Assembly (NCBI RefSeq): GCF_002563715.1
Contig: NZ_PDJJ01000001.1
Location: 496,001-560,000, forward strand
Length of the DNA stretch: 64,000 nt
Reading direction: 5' to 3'
Source: Isoptericola jiangsuensis
GTDB taxonomy: Bacteria; Actinomycetota; Actinomycetes; Actinomycetales; Cellulomonadaceae
Positions 36,381 through 45,405 of the stretch are shown in pieces. The notes under the pieces are model-generated. The model made no database searches. It saw only the letters and a program-made list of their open reading frames with translations, and had not been told where the DNA came from. A program made the translations under genes and the position numbers. The stretch's first letter is position 1. Each line of letters begins with the position of its first letter.

Positions 36381-37205
36381 GTGACTTCCCCGACGAACTC
36401 CGCCGAGCACGCCGCCCGTCGCGCGAAGAACAGCAAGGCCCTGCGCACCCTGGCCCGCGTCGGCTACGTCGCGTCCGGCATCCTGCACCTCATCATCGGC
36501 TGGCTCGCCGTCCGTCTCGCGTTCGGCGACTCCGGCGGCGGCAGCGCCGACCAGTCGGGCGCGCTGCGCCAGCTCGCCGACGCCCCCGGCGGCGCGTTCC
36601 TGCTGTGGGCCGCCGCCGTCGGTCTCGCGGCGCTCGCGCTGTGGCACCTCGTCGAGGCCGCCGTCGGCGTCCCCGGCTCCGACACGGCGAAGCAGACGGG
36701 CGCCCGCCTCAAGGCCGCCGGCAAGGGCATCCTCTACGGCTTCCTCGCCGTGCTCGCCGCCCGCATCGCCACCGGCGGCGGAGGCGGCGGCGGGAACACG
36801 CAGGAGGACCTCACCGCGAAGGTGCTCAAGGCGCCCGGCGGGGAGCTGCTCATCGGTGCCGTCGGCCTCGCCATCGTCGCCGTCGGCGTGTTCCACGTCT
36901 ACAAGGGCTGGACCAAGAAGTTCCGCGAGGACCTCGTCACCACCGGGCCCGGCGCCGTCGGCGACGCCGTGGTGCGCCTCGGCCAGGTCGGCTACATCGC
37001 CAAGGGCGTCGCGCTGGGCGTGCTCGGCGTGCTGTTCGTCGTCGCCGCCGTCACCCACGACGCCGACAAGGCCGGCGGGTTCGACGACGCCCTCAAGGCG
37101 ATCCGCGACCAGCCGTTCGGCGTGGTGCTGCTGGTCGTCGTCGGGCTCGGCATCGCCGCGTACGGGCTGTACTCGTTCGCCCGCGCCCGGTACGCCAAGC
37201 TCTGA
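36381..37205 (+). CDS. DUF1206 membrane protein
   Basis: A 274-residue protein built of three repeats of a two-helix unit, each starting with a G(Y/I)x(A/S)(K/S)G motif: VGYVASGILHLIIGW, KAAGKGILYGFLAVLA and VGYIAKGVALGVLGVLF. Six membrane helices are predicted by eye. This is the DUF1206 family, widespread in actinobacteria and of unknown function. Start GTG follows TGGAGGTG at good spacing. A Gly-rich loop (GGGGGGG, around residue 133) lies between repeats. Confidence 0.92.
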   Translation: MTSPTNSAEHAARRAKNSKALRTLARVGYVASGILHLIIGWLAVRLAFGDSGGGSADQSGALRQLADAPGGAFLLWAAAVGLAALALWHLVEAAVGVPGSDTAKQTGARLKAAGKGILYGFLAVLAARIATGGGGGGGNTQEDLTAKVLKAPGGELLIGAVGLAIVAVGVFHVYKGWTKKFREDLVTTGPGAVGDAVVRLGQVGYIAKGVALGVLGVLFVVAAVTHDADKAGGFDDALKAIRDQPFGVVLLVVVGLGIAAYGLYSFARARYAKL

Positions 37206-37214
37206 CGGGTGCCG

Positions 37215-37961
37215 TCAGGCGGCGGGCTCCACGATCCACGTCGTGCCCAGCACGAGGCAGCCCACCGTGACGAGCACGAAGACCCCCACCCACACGATCG
37301 CGGGGACGCCGGTCAGCCGACCGAGCTGGTCCGCGTCCGAGCTGCGGGCCCGGCCACGAGCACGCTGGGCCTGCAGCTCGAAGACGGGCCGCACCGACCC
37401 GAGCAGCAGGAACCACGTGACGGCGTAGGCCACCGTCGACTGCGCGGCCGGTTCCAGCCACCACGACACCGCGACCAGCGCGGCGCCGCTCACCAGCACC
37501 GACCACAGGCCGAACCAGTTGCGGATCTTCAGCAGCAGCAGCGCCAGCAGCGCGACGAGCAGCCACAGCAGCCCCACCGCGTAGCCGGCGCGCAGCAGCC
37601 ACGCCGCCCCCAGCCCCACCAGGCCCGGCCCCACGTACCCGGCGAACGCGGTGAGGATCATGCCGATGCCGCGGGGGCGCCCCGCCGTCACCGTGAGTCC
37701 CGACGTGTCCGAGTGCAGGCGGATGCCGTCCAGGCGGCGGCCCGTCAGCATCGCGACGACGGCGTGCGCGCCCTCGTGCGCGATCGTGACGACGTGCCGT
37801 GCCACGCGCCACACCGGCGACACCAGCACGACCGCCAGCGCGGCCAGCCCGGCCGCCAGCACGACCGTCCGGTCGGGCGGCGCGACGGGGGTCGTCGCGG
37901 CGGACCAGATCTGCGCGAGCACGTCGCCGGCGGCGGTGAGGAAGTCGTCCACGGCGCCCAT
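37215..37961 (-). CDS. M50-like membrane metallopeptidase
   Basis: A 248-residue protein with the HExxH motif as IAHEGAHAVVAMLTGRR near residue 63-79 inside a hydrophobic context, and at least six membrane segments. This is the M50B-like 'peptidase_M50B' type found in actinobacteria, related to site-2 proteases that cut within membranes; substrates are unknown. An NPDG-type third ligand motif is not obvious, so activity is uncertain. The ATG at 37961 is chosen because upstream codons are Arg/Gly/Pro-rich and non-hydrophobic. Convergent with the DUF1206 gene. Confidence 0.82.
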   Translation of the reverse strand: MGAVDDFLTAAGDVLAQIWSAATTPVAPPDRTVVLAAGLAALAVVLVSPVWRVARHVVTIAHEGAHAVVAMLTGRRLDGIRLHSDTSGLTVTAGRPRGIGMILTAFAGYVGPGLVGLGAAWLLRAGYAVGLLWLLVALLALLLLKIRNWFGLWSVLVSGAALVAVSWWLEPAAQSTVAYAVTWFLLLGSVRPVFELQAQRARGRARSSDADQLGRLTGVPAIVWVGVFVLVTVGCLVLGTTWIVEPAA

Positions 37962-38162
37962 TCCACCACGACCGCCCGGGGCCCGGTGGGGGCGACGAGG
38001 GGCGTGGGAGAGGTCCGCCGCGGCCCCGCCGGACGGTCCGCCGGACGGCCGACCAGGACGCCGACGGGCGTCCGTGCGAGAATGGGGCACCGAGGCTGCG
38101 CGACCGCGCGCGCCTGCGTCGTGGAGATCCGCCCCCGGATTGCGTGCGGCGGTTCCCGACCC

Positions 38163-38180
38163 GGACGTCCTTCGACGTCC
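38163..38180 (+). promoter_or_regulatory. Hairpin in the leader of the DEAD-box helicase gene
   Basis: GGACGTC-CTTC-GACGTCC is a 7-bp stem with a tetraloop, 18 nt before the GTG start. It could modulate translation, for instance with temperature; that is inference. Confidence 0.4.
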
Positions 38181-38197
38181 TCAGAGAGGTTTCCTGC

Positions 38198-39712
38198 GTG
38201 ACCACCTTCGCCGATCTCGGCCTGCCCGCGCCCGTCGTCTCCCACCTGACGTCCGCCGGCATCACCTCCCCGTTCCCCATCCAGTCGGCGTCCCTGCCGG
38301 ACACCATGGCGGGCCGTGACGTCCTCGGCCGCGGCCGCACGGGCTCCGGCAAGACGCTCGCGTTCTCCCTGCCCGTCGTGACGCGCCTCGCCCGTTCCGC
38401 GGCGCAGGCCAAGGCGGAGGGCCGCGCCCGCCGTACCGCGAACCGGCCGCGCGCCCTCGTGCTCTGCCCGACGCGCGAGCTCGCGAACCAGATCGACGCC
38501 ACGATGAAGCCGCTCGCCGAGGCCCTCGGCCTGCGCACCACCACCGTGTTCGGCGGGGTCGCCCAGTCCCGGCAGGTCACCGCGCTCGGCGCGGGCGTCG
38601 ACGTCCTCATCGCGTGCCCCGGCCGTCTCGAGGACCTCCTCAACCAGAAGGTCCTCACCCTCGACGACGTCGAGATCACCGTGCTCGACGAGGCCGACCA
38701 CATGGCCGACCTCGGGTTCCTGCCCGGCGTGAAGCGCATCATGGACCGCACCCCCCGCACCGGGCAGCGCCTGCTGTTCTCCGCCACGCTCGACAACGGC
38801 GTGGACGTGCTGGTCAAGCGGTACCTCACCAACCCCGTCACGCACTCCGTCGACGAGGCCGCCGCGCCGCCGCCGCAGATGACGCACCACATCCTCGCCG
38901 TCGCCGACAAGGAGGTGAAGCGGGACGTCGTCCACCAGCTCGCCCAGGGCACCGGCCGCCGCGTCCTGTTCACCCGCACCAAGCACCAGGCGAAGAAGCT
39001 GGCCCGCCAGCTCACCGCCGCCGGCGTTCCCGCCGTCGACCTGCACGGCAACCTCGGCCAGGGCGCCCGCGAGCGGAACCTCGCCGCGTTCTCCTCCGGG
39101 GACGTCAAGGTCATGGTCGCCACCGACATCGCGGCGCGCGGCATCCACGTCGACGAGGTCGAGCTCGTCGTGCACGTCGACCCGCCCGCCGAGCACAAGG
39201 CGTACCTGCACCGGTCGGGCCGCACGGCCCGCGCCGGGTCCGGCGGCGACGTCGTCACCCTCATGCTCCCCGAGGAGCGCGGCGACGTCCGCGACCTCAC
39301 CCGCAAGGCCCGCATCTCCGCGCGCCCGCAGGACGTGCGCCCCGGCGACGCCGTCGTGTCCGCGCTCGTCGGCGAGGTCGCCGCGTTCGTCGAGCCCGTC
39401 GCCGCCCCCACGCCGCAGCAGCAGACCCGTGCCGCGGCGCCCGCGGGCGGGCAGACCGCCGGTGGCGGTCGACGTCGTCGTGGCGGTCGTGGCCGCTCCG
39501 GCGGCGGCCAGGCCTCCGGGCAGGGCGCCTCCCAGGGCGCCCCGCAGGGCGGTGGCCGCTCCGGCGGCGCGCAGGGCAACGGCGGCCGGGCCTCCGGCGG
39601 TCGCCACGCCGGCGGTCAGACCGCCGGTCGCGGCCAGGGCGGACGCCCCGCCGGGCAGGGCGGCGGCCGCTCCGGCCAGTCCCGCGGCCGTCAGGGCGGC
39701 TCCGGCCGCTGA
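38198..39712 (+). CDS. DEAD-box RNA helicase with Gly/Ser/Arg-rich tail
   Basis: A 504-residue ATP-dependent RNA helicase. In order: Q motif (GITSPFPIQ), motif I GRTGSGKT, Ia PTRELANQ, Ib [23 protein letters not shown] ([17 protein letters not shown]), [12 protein letters not shown]. After about residue 400 the tail is rich in Gly, Ser, Gln and Arg ([12 protein letters not shown] and similar), an RGG-like RNA-binding and possibly condensate-forming region. Such helicases act in mRNA decay, ribosome assembly and cold adaptation. Start GTG follows GAGAGG. The actinobacterial RhlE/CsdA branch is likely but not certain. Confidence 0.93.
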   Translation: MTTFADLGLPAPVVSHLTSAGITSPFPIQSASLPDTMAGRDVLGRGRTGSGKTLAFSLPVVTRLARSAAQAKAEGRARRTANRPRALVLCPTRELANQIDATMKPLAEALGLRTTTVFGGVAQSRQVTALGAGVDVLIACPGRLEDLLNQKVLTLDDVEITVLDEADHMADLGFLPGVKRIMDRTPRTGQRLLFSATLDNGVDVLVKRYLTNPVTHSVDEAAAPPPQMTHHILAVADKEVKRDVVHQLAQGTGRRVLFTRTKHQAKKLARQLTAAGVPAVDLHGNLGQGARERNLAAFSSGDVKVMVATDIAARGIHVDEVELVVHVDPPAEHKAYLHRSGRTARAGSGGDVVTLMLPEERGDVRDLTRKARISARPQDVRPGDAVVSALVGEVAAFVEPVAAPTPQQQTRAAAPAGGQTAGGGRRRRGGRGRSGGGQASGQGASQGAPQGGGRSGGAQGNGGRASGGRHAGGQTAGRGQGGRPAGQGGGRSGQSRGRQGGSGR

Positions 39713-39726
39713 GCCCGGACACCCCT

Positions 39727-39761
39727 CGACGCCCCGGACCGCACGTCGGCCCGGGGCGTCG
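39727..39761 (+). terminator. Hairpin between helicase gene and msrB
   Basis: CGACGCCCCGG (39727-39737) pairs perfectly with CCGGGGCGTCG (39751-39761), 14 nt after the helicase stop. Confidence 0.65.
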
Positions 39762-39795
39762 GAACATCGGGCCCGGACCCACGGTTGACCCGGGC

Positions 39796-40200
39796 ATGAC
39801 CTACGACGTGAACAAGACCGACGACGAGTGGCGTGTCGAGCTGAACCCGCAGGAGTTCCACGTGCTGCGGCAGGCCGGCACCGAGCGCGCCTGGACCGGC
39901 GAGCTCCTCGACGAGAAGCGCGACGGCGTGTACCGGTGCCGGGCCTGCGGCAACGAGCTGTTCCGCAGCGGCACCAAGTTCGACTCCCACTGCGGGTGGC
40001 CCTCGTTCTACACGCCGCTCGCGGGGGACCGGGTCGAACTGATCGAGGACCGGACGCTCGGCATGGTGCGCACCGAGGTGCGCTGCGCCCGCTGCGGGTC
40101 CCACCTGGGGCACGTGTTCGACGACGCCCCGCAGACCCCGACGGGGGACCGCTACTGCATGAACTCCGTGAGCCTGACGTTCGAGCCGGCCGAGTCCTGA
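39796..40200 (+). CDS. msrB: Peptide-methionine (R)-S-oxide reductase MsrB
   Basis: A 134-residue enzyme reducing methionine-R-sulfoxide in proteins. Two CxxC pairs (CRAC and CARC) bind structural zinc; [11 protein letters not shown] and [11 protein letters not shown] hold the conserved His and the catalytic Cys (with the resolving-Cys position near CGWP). Length is standard for a stand-alone MsrB. No signal peptide, so cytoplasmic. It sits 83 bp after the helicase with a hairpin between, so it is probably transcribed on its own. Confidence 0.95.
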   Translation: MTYDVNKTDDEWRVELNPQEFHVLRQAGTERAWTGELLDEKRDGVYRCRACGNELFRSGTKFDSHCGWPSFYTPLAGDRVELIEDRTLGMVRTEVRCARCGSHLGHVFDDAPQTPTGDRYCMNSVSLTFEPAES

Positions 40201-40241
40201 GGCGTCGGGTCGGCGGCACGGTCGTCGGCTAGCGTCGGGCC

Positions 40242-40970
40242 ATGAGCGTCGAGATCCCTGCTGCCCGGCCCCACCTGGTGAACCTGCGCGACGTCGCGTC
40301 GGCGTCGGCGGCGCTGCGCCCCGGCGTGCTGCTGCGCTCCGACGCGCCGCACGCGGGCGACGAGCCGCCCCGGGACGTGGCGTGGCCGCCGCGCACCGTG
40401 GTGGACCTGCGGGACGCGGGGGAGGGCGACGCCGCGCACCCGCTGGCGGACGTGGCCCGGGTCGTGTCGCTGCCGGTGCTCGACGGCGCGACGCGGAACG
40501 CGGAGGCGCGGGACGCCGTGCCGTTCGACCTGGCGCGGCTGTACGTCGAGCTCCTGGACGGGGTGGCGGCGCGCCACCTCGTCGACGGGGTGCGGGCGGT
40601 CGCGGCGGACGACGCGCCCGTGCTGGTGCACTGCACGGCCGGCAAGGACCGCACGGGCATCCTGGTCGCGATCGTCCTGACGCTGGTCGGGGTGGAGCGC
40701 GCCGCCGTCGTCACGGACTACGTGCGCACGGACCCGCACATGCCGCAGGTGGTGGCGCGGGCCTGGCCGGCGGGGTCCACCACGGCCGGTCGGCCCAGCG
40801 AGCACGTGCTGGCCGCGCTGCCGCCCGAGCTGCTCACGGCGCCGCCGCACGCGATCGAGGCGGTGCTGGACCACCTCGACGCGCACGAGGGCGGTGCGGC
40901 GGGCTGGTTCGCCGCGCAGGGCGGCGAACCGGAGGTGCTCAGCGCTCTGCGGTCGCGTCTGGTGCGCTGA
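40242..40970 (+). CDS. Tyrosine-specific protein phosphatase (PTP, Y_phosphatase3)
   Basis: A 242-residue phosphatase. VHCTAGKDRTGILVAIVL near residue 126-143 is the CX5R(T/S) P-loop with the nucleophile Cys and invariant Arg, in the HCxxGKDRTG form of MptpB-like actinobacterial phosphatases. NLRDVAS and VVDLRDAGEG at the start are also typical. Such enzymes remove phosphate from Tyr, Ser or phosphoinositides. TAGCGT (40230-40235) ends 6 nt before the ATG. Its 3' end overlaps the convergent MarR gene by 32 bp. Confidence 0.92.
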   Translation: MSVEIPAARPHLVNLRDVASASAALRPGVLLRSDAPHAGDEPPRDVAWPPRTVVDLRDAGEGDAAHPLADVARVVSLPVLDGATRNAEARDAVPFDLARLYVELLDGVAARHLVDGVRAVAADDAPVLVHCTAGKDRTGILVAIVLTLVGVERAAVVTDYVRTDPHMPQVVARAWPAGSTTAGRPSEHVLAALPPELLTAPPHAIEAVLDHLDAHEGGAAGWFAAQGGEPEVLSALRSRLVR

Positions 40971-41460
40971 GCTGCCGTCCCTGGTGCGTGTCGAGCCAGG
41001 CGACGACGTCCTCGGAGTAGCGGCGCATCAGCGTCGCGAGCTCGGAGACGTCGGTCTTCTCCCAGTCGCCGAGGGCGTGCTCGAGCATGGTGATGCGGGC
41101 GTCGCGGGCGCGCAGGAACCGTGCGGCGCCGTCGTCGGTGAGCGTGATGAGCTGCCCGCGGGTGTCCGCGGGATCGACGCGCCGCTGCACGAGGCCGAGG
41201 CTCTCGAGGCGGCTCAGCTGCCGGGACACCGTGGCCCGGCCGACGCCGAAGTGCGCCGCGAGGTCGGAGCCGCGCGTGCCGGGGTTCTTCGCGATGTGCG
41301 CGAGCAGGGGGTAGGCGGACGCGTTGAGCTCGGGATGGATGCGGGCCGCCGTCTGCGCGGCCATCGACTGGGCACGGCGGATGAGGAGCCGCACCTCGCG
41401 TTCGAGGGCGCCGAACGGGTCGGTGCGGGGGTCCGGCAGGCTGCTCGCGGCGTCGTGCAT
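40939..41460 (-). CDS. MarR-family transcriptional regulator
   Basis: A 173-residue MarR protein: winged helix at about residues 60-115 (LAAHFGVGRATVSRQLSRLESLGLVQRRVDPADTRGQLI in pieces) flanked by dimerisation helices. It is convergent with the phosphatase gene (32-bp overlap) and in tandem with the MFS exporter operon 155 bp upstream in sequence, but not in that operon. No clear palindrome is seen at its own start. Target genes are unknown. Confidence 0.85.
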   Translation of the reverse strand: MHDAASSLPDPRTDPFGALEREVRLLIRRAQSMAAQTAARIHPELNASAYPLLAHIAKNPGTRGSDLAAHFGVGRATVSRQLSRLESLGLVQRRVDPADTRGQLITLTDDGAARFLRARDARITMLEHALGDWEKTDVSELATLMRRYSEDVVAWLDTHQGRQLSAPDATAER

Positions 41461-41561
41461 GCCTCATGATGACTGGTTCCGGGACGTTTCGGGGACGGAT
41501 CTTCGCCACGAATCGCGCCGGAACGCCCCAAGAGCGGGTGAAGTTCCGCACAGCGACGCGT

Positions 41562-41597
41562 CGAGGGGCGGCCCGCGGGTGTGCGGACCGCCCCTCG
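41562..41597 (-). terminator. Hairpin after MFS exporter gene
   Basis: CGAGGGGCGG (41562-41571) pairs with CCGCCCCTCG (41588-41597), with a further CCGC/GCGG inner pair, about 19 nt after the exporter stop on the minus strand. Confidence 0.6.
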
Positions 41598-41615
41598 GCG
41601 CGGACGGTGCGGGTC

Positions 41616-43187
41616 TCAGACCGCCGTCGGCTCCTCGACGAGCTCCTCGTCGCGCAGCTGCTCGATGCCGGACCGCTGCCCCAGCGGGACCTCCTTGATG
41701 AACAGCACGGCGACGAGCGACACGAGCGCCATCGGCACCGCGAGCAGGAAGATCTCCGTGATGCCGTCGGAGTAGGCCGACGCGATGACCGACGCCACGG
41801 GCGCGGGGAGCGCCGACAGGTCGGGCACGGCCCCGGCGCTGCCGCCGAGGGCGGAGGCCGGGACGCCGAGGTCGGCGAGGCCGGACGTGATGCCGTCCTT
41901 GACCTGGCTCGCCATCACGGCGCCCAGGACGGACACGCCGATGGCGCCGCCGAGCGACCGGAAGAACGCGACGCCGGAGGTCCCGGCGCCCATCTCGTGC
42001 ACGTCGAGGGTGTTCTGCGTGGCCAGGACGAGGTTCTGCATGAGCGCGCCGACCGAGATGCCGAGACCGAAGAGGTACACGGAGATGACGACGAAGCTCG
42101 TGTCGACCTCGATGGTGGACAGGCCGAACAGCGACAGCGACAGCACCGCGGCGCCGCCGACCATGATGGCCTTGTACCGGCCGGTGGCGGAGATGATGCG
42201 GCCCAGGACGAGGCCGGCCAGCATCGTGCCGACCACCATGGGGATGGTGAGCAGGCCCGACTCGGTGGGCGTCTTGCCGCGGGCCAGCTGGAAGTACTGG
42301 CTGAGGAACACGGCCGTGCCGAACATCGCGACGCCCACGGACGCCGAACCGATGACGGCGAGCACGAAGGTGCGGTTGCGGAACAGGTGCAGCGGGATGA
42401 TCGGCTCGGTCGCGGCACGCTCCACGAACACCGTGGCGACGAGCGCCAGGGCGGCGCCGCCCACCATGGCGGCGGTCTGCCAGGACGCCCAGGCGAACTG
42501 GTCGCCCGCGAACGTGACCCACAGGAGCAGCAGCGCCACGGCCACGGCGATGAGCGTCGCACCCGCGTAGTCGATGGTGACCTTGCGCTGCTCGCGGGTG
42601 GGCAGGTGCAGGGTCTTCTGCAGGGTGAGGGCCGCGGCGACGGCGAACGGGATGCCGACGAAGAACGTCCAGCGCCAGCCGACGCTGTCCGTCAGGACGC
42701 CGCCGAGCAGCGGGCCGCCGATCTGCGCGACGGCCATGACGCCGCCCATGAGGCCCATGTACTTGCCGCGCTCGCGCGGGCTGATGATGTCGGCCATGAG
42801 GACGGTCGCGAGGGCCGTGAGGCCGCCCGCGCCGATGCCCTGCACGGCGCGGAACGCGATGAGGGTCTCGATGTTCTGGGAGAGGCCGGCCGCGGCGGCG
42901 GACACGACGGTGATGACGAGCGCGACCTGGATGAGGACCTTGCGGTTCGTGAGGTCGGCCAGCTTGCCCCACAGCGGGGTCGAGATCGTCATCGTCAGCA
43001 GCATCGCGGTGACGACCCAGGTGTAGGAGTGCTGGGAGCCGCCGAGGTCGCTGACGATGTGCGGCAGCGACGTGGACGTGATGGTGGTGGCCAGGAGCGA
43101 GACGAAGACGCCGAGCAGGATGCCGGACAGTGCTTCGAGCGTCTCGCGCCGGGTCATGGCGGGTGCGGGTGGTGCGGTGGTGGTCAT
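41616..43187 (-). CDS. MFS multidrug exporter, DHA2 (14-helix) type
   Basis: A 523-residue transporter with about 14 hydrophobic segments. The N-terminal blocks LLATTITSTSLPHIVSDLGG and WVVTAMLLTMTISTPLWGKLADLTNRK (motif A GKLADxxxRK) and the motif C-like GPLLGGVLTDSVGWRW mark a proton-driven drug/H+ antiporter of the EmrB/QacA group. It is encoded directly after a MarR repressor with an ATGA overlap, the usual drug-efflux pair. Substrates unknown. Confidence 0.93.
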   Translation of the reverse strand: MTTTAPPAPAMTRRETLEALSGILLGVFVSLLATTITSTSLPHIVSDLGGSQHSYTWVVTAMLLTMTISTPLWGKLADLTNRKVLIQVALVITVVSAAAAGLSQNIETLIAFRAVQGIGAGGLTALATVLMADIISPRERGKYMGLMGGVMAVAQIGGPLLGGVLTDSVGWRWTFFVGIPFAVAAALTLQKTLHLPTREQRKVTIDYAGATLIAVAVALLLLWVTFAGDQFAWASWQTAAMVGGAALALVATVFVERAATEPIIPLHLFRNRTFVLAVIGSASVGVAMFGTAVFLSQYFQLARGKTPTESGLLTIPMVVGTMLAGLVLGRIISATGRYKAIMVGGAAVLSLSLFGLSTIEVDTSFVVISVYLFGLGISVGALMQNLVLATQNTLDVHEMGAGTSGVAFFRSLGGAIGVSVLGAVMASQVKDGITSGLADLGVPASALGGSAGAVPDLSALPAPVASVIASAYSDGITEIFLLAVPMALVSLVAVLFIKEVPLGQRSGIEQLRDEELVEEPTAV

Positions 43188-43633
43188 CGGACGAGTTCCT
43201 CCCGGGGGATGGAGCTGATGGCGTCCGCGACGCTGCGGATCTGCTGGGCGGCGTGCAGGAGGTCGGACTCGTCCCAGTCGGCGAAGCCGGTGGCGACGAG
43301 CCGGCCGAAGGCCTCGTGGGCGTCCGCGGCGAGCGAGCGCCCGGCGTCGGTGAGCTCGAGGGTGCGGGCGCGGCGGTCCTGGTCGTCGACGCTGCGTCGG
43401 ACGAGGCCGGAGTCGACGAGGGCGCTGACCTGTCGGCTGGCGACGGAGGAGTCGACCTTGAGGGCCTCGGCCACCTCGCAGAGCGGGAGCGTGCCCCGCC
43501 CGTCGAGGAGCAGGACGATGCCGAGGCTCGCCCGCGGGCAGCCGAGCGACTCGGCGAGGTGCCCGGCGGACTCGCGCTGGGCGCGACCGAGCGCCTGCAG
43601 GGCGCTGATGAGCGTGCGGCCGGCGTTCGGCAT
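43184..43633 (-). CDS. MarR-family repressor of the adjacent MFS exporter
   Basis: A 149-residue MarR protein with the winged helix at about residues 40-95 (LCEVAEALKVDSSVASRQVSALVDSGLVRR, DDQDRRARTLELT). The ATG at 43633 has AGGAGG 6 nt upstream; longer upstream frames read through the operator and are rejected. It overlaps the exporter start by 4 nt and lies just downstream of two TTGC...GCAA dyads, so autorepression relieved by a drug-like ligand is the likely mode. Confidence 0.9.
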   Translation of the reverse strand: MPNAGRTLISALQALGRAQRESAGHLAESLGCPRASLGIVLLLDGRGTLPLCEVAEALKVDSSVASRQVSALVDSGLVRRSVDDQDRRARTLELTDAGRSLAADAHEAFGRLVATGFADWDESDLLHAAQQIRSVADAISSIPREELVR

Positions 43634-43649
43634 GTCTTCCCTCCTGTGG

Positions 43650-43690
43650 TTGCTTGGCGCAACGATAAGTGTGTTGCTTGCAGCAAGCAA
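43650..43690 (-). promoter_or_regulatory. Promoter and twin operator of the marR-MFS operon
   Basis: A perfect 8-1-8 palindrome TTGCTTGCAGCAAGCAA spans 43674-43690 and a second dyad TTGCTTGGCGCAA spans 43650-43662. On the minus strand TTGCTT (43690-43685), 17 nt, TATCGT (43667-43662) form a good -35/-10 pair. The palindrome therefore covers the -35 and the second dyad touches the end of the -10, ideal for MarR repression. Confidence 0.7.
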
Positions 43691-43800
43691 ATGTCGGGCG
43701 GGTGATCTTCCCGACCCACGACGACGGCGGCCGCCCCCACCGGGGACGACCGCCGTCGAGACGTCGTGCGGCGACGCGGCCGCAGCCGCGACGCAGGGCC

Positions 43801-45258
43801 TCAGCCCCGGTGCCGCACCTCCTCCGTCATCGACTCCAGCTCCTTGCCCTTCGTCTCGTCCACCTTCCACAGGATGAAGAAGAACGACAGCGCCGCGAAC
43901 GCCCCGTACATGCCGTACGGCACCGCCGGACCCAGGTTCGCCAGCATCGGCGGGAACGTCAGCGTGATGGTGAAGTTCGCCAGCCAGTTCACCGCCGCCG
44001 CCAGGCCGAGGGCCGCCGCCCGGATCCGGTTCGGGAACATCTCGCCGAGCATCACCCACATCAGCGGGCCCCACGTCGCGCCGAAGAACACCACGAACGC
44101 GTTCGCGCCGATCAGCGCGATCGTCGCCCACGGGTCACCCAGCGACAGCGTCGTCTCGCCCGCCGCGTCCACCGACGTCGTGCCCTGCGTGAACACCGCC
44201 GCCATCGCCAGCAGCGACACCGCCATGCCCGCCGACCCGATGAGCAGCAGCGGACGCCGCCCCACCTTGTCGATCAGCGCGATCGCGATGAACGTCACCG
44301 CGATGTTCGTCACCGCCGTGATCGTCGAGACCAGGAACGCCTGCGACTCGTCGAACCCGACCGCCTGCCACAGCGTCGTCGAGTAGTAGAAGATCACGTT
44401 GATGCCGACGAACTGCTGGAACACCGCCAGCAGGATGCCCACCCAGACGATCGACTTCAGGCCGAGGAACCCGTCGCCGCGCAGCGAGCCCAGCTCCGCG
44501 TTCTTCTCGTCGGTGGCGATCGACGACTTGATCTCGCCGATCCGGTCGCCCACGCCCTCCTCCGGGCCGAGCACCGAGTCCAGCACCGCGCGGGCCTCGT
44601 CGTCGCGGCCCTTGGCCACCAGGAAGCGCGGCGACTCCGGCATGCGGATCGCCAGCACCCCGTACACCACGGCCGGGACCACCCCCACCATGAACATCCA
44701 CCGCCAGGCCTCCCAGCCCAGCCACAGCTCGTTCGCCGCGCCGCCCGCGGCCTCCGCCAGGAGCTGGTCGCTCAGCAGGGCCGCGAAGATACCGACCGTG
44801 ATCGCGAGCTGCTGCAGCGAGCCCAGCGTGCCGCGGATGCTCGCCGGCGCGATCTCCGCGATGTACGCGGGCGCGATCACCGACGCGATACCGATGCCGA
44901 CCCCCGCCATGAACCGCCAGATCGACAGGTCGAGCGCCGACCACGCGATCGCCGACAGGATCGACGACACGAGGAACAGTCCCGCGCCGAGCACCATCGT
45001 GCGGATGCGGCCCCAGCGGTCGGCCAGCCGACCCGCGCCCCACGCGCCCAGCGCGCACCCCAGCAGCGCCACCGCGACGACGAGACCCGTCACCGTCGAC
45101 GAGAGGTCGAACTCGCCCTCGACCGCCTCGACGGCGCCGTTGATGACCGAGGAGTCGAACCCGAACAGGAAGCCGCCCACGGCCGCCGAGATCGACAGCG
45201 CCATCGCCTTGCGATGTGCCCCGCGGGCGCCGGTGCCGGCGGGAGAAGGATCCGACAT
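43801..45258 (-). CDS. MFS sugar porter (GlcP/XylE-like)
   Basis: A 485-residue transporter of the sugar porter family with 12 membrane segments: GGFLFGFDSSVINGA near residue 28-42, GRLADRWGR (motif A), PAYIAEIAPASIRGTL, PESPRFLVAKGRDDEA, QQFVGINVIFYYS (hexose-binding QQxxGxN), and the late DETKGKELE. Probable proton-coupled glucose or other monosaccharide uptake. AAGGAGA precedes the ATG, and TAGCAT (45318-45313 on the minus strand) is a candidate -10. No sugar kinase or repressor is linked. Confidence 0.93.
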   Translation of the reverse strand: MSDPSPAGTGARGAHRKAMALSISAAVGGFLFGFDSSVINGAVEAVEGEFDLSSTVTGLVVAVALLGCALGAWGAGRLADRWGRIRTMVLGAGLFLVSSILSAIAWSALDLSIWRFMAGVGIGIASVIAPAYIAEIAPASIRGTLGSLQQLAITVGIFAALLSDQLLAEAAGGAANELWLGWEAWRWMFMVGVVPAVVYGVLAIRMPESPRFLVAKGRDDEARAVLDSVLGPEEGVGDRIGEIKSSIATDEKNAELGSLRGDGFLGLKSIVWVGILLAVFQQFVGINVIFYYSTTLWQAVGFDESQAFLVSTITAVTNIAVTFIAIALIDKVGRRPLLLIGSAGMAVSLLAMAAVFTQGTTSVDAAGETTLSLGDPWATIALIGANAFVVFFGATWGPLMWVMLGEMFPNRIRAAALGLAAAVNWLANFTITLTFPPMLANLGPAVPYGMYGAFAALSFFFILWKVDETKGKELESMTEEVRHRG

Positions 45259-45405
45259 GCGTGTGTCTCCTTGGTCGTCGGGAACAGCGACCGGGCGGGC
45301 CGCCTACGGCCGATGCTAGGTCGGTCGTCGCAGGTCGGCACGGTGGGGCGGGACGGCGCCGCCCCGCCCGGCCGGGTCCCGCACCGGGCCTGCGACACTG
45401 GGGTG

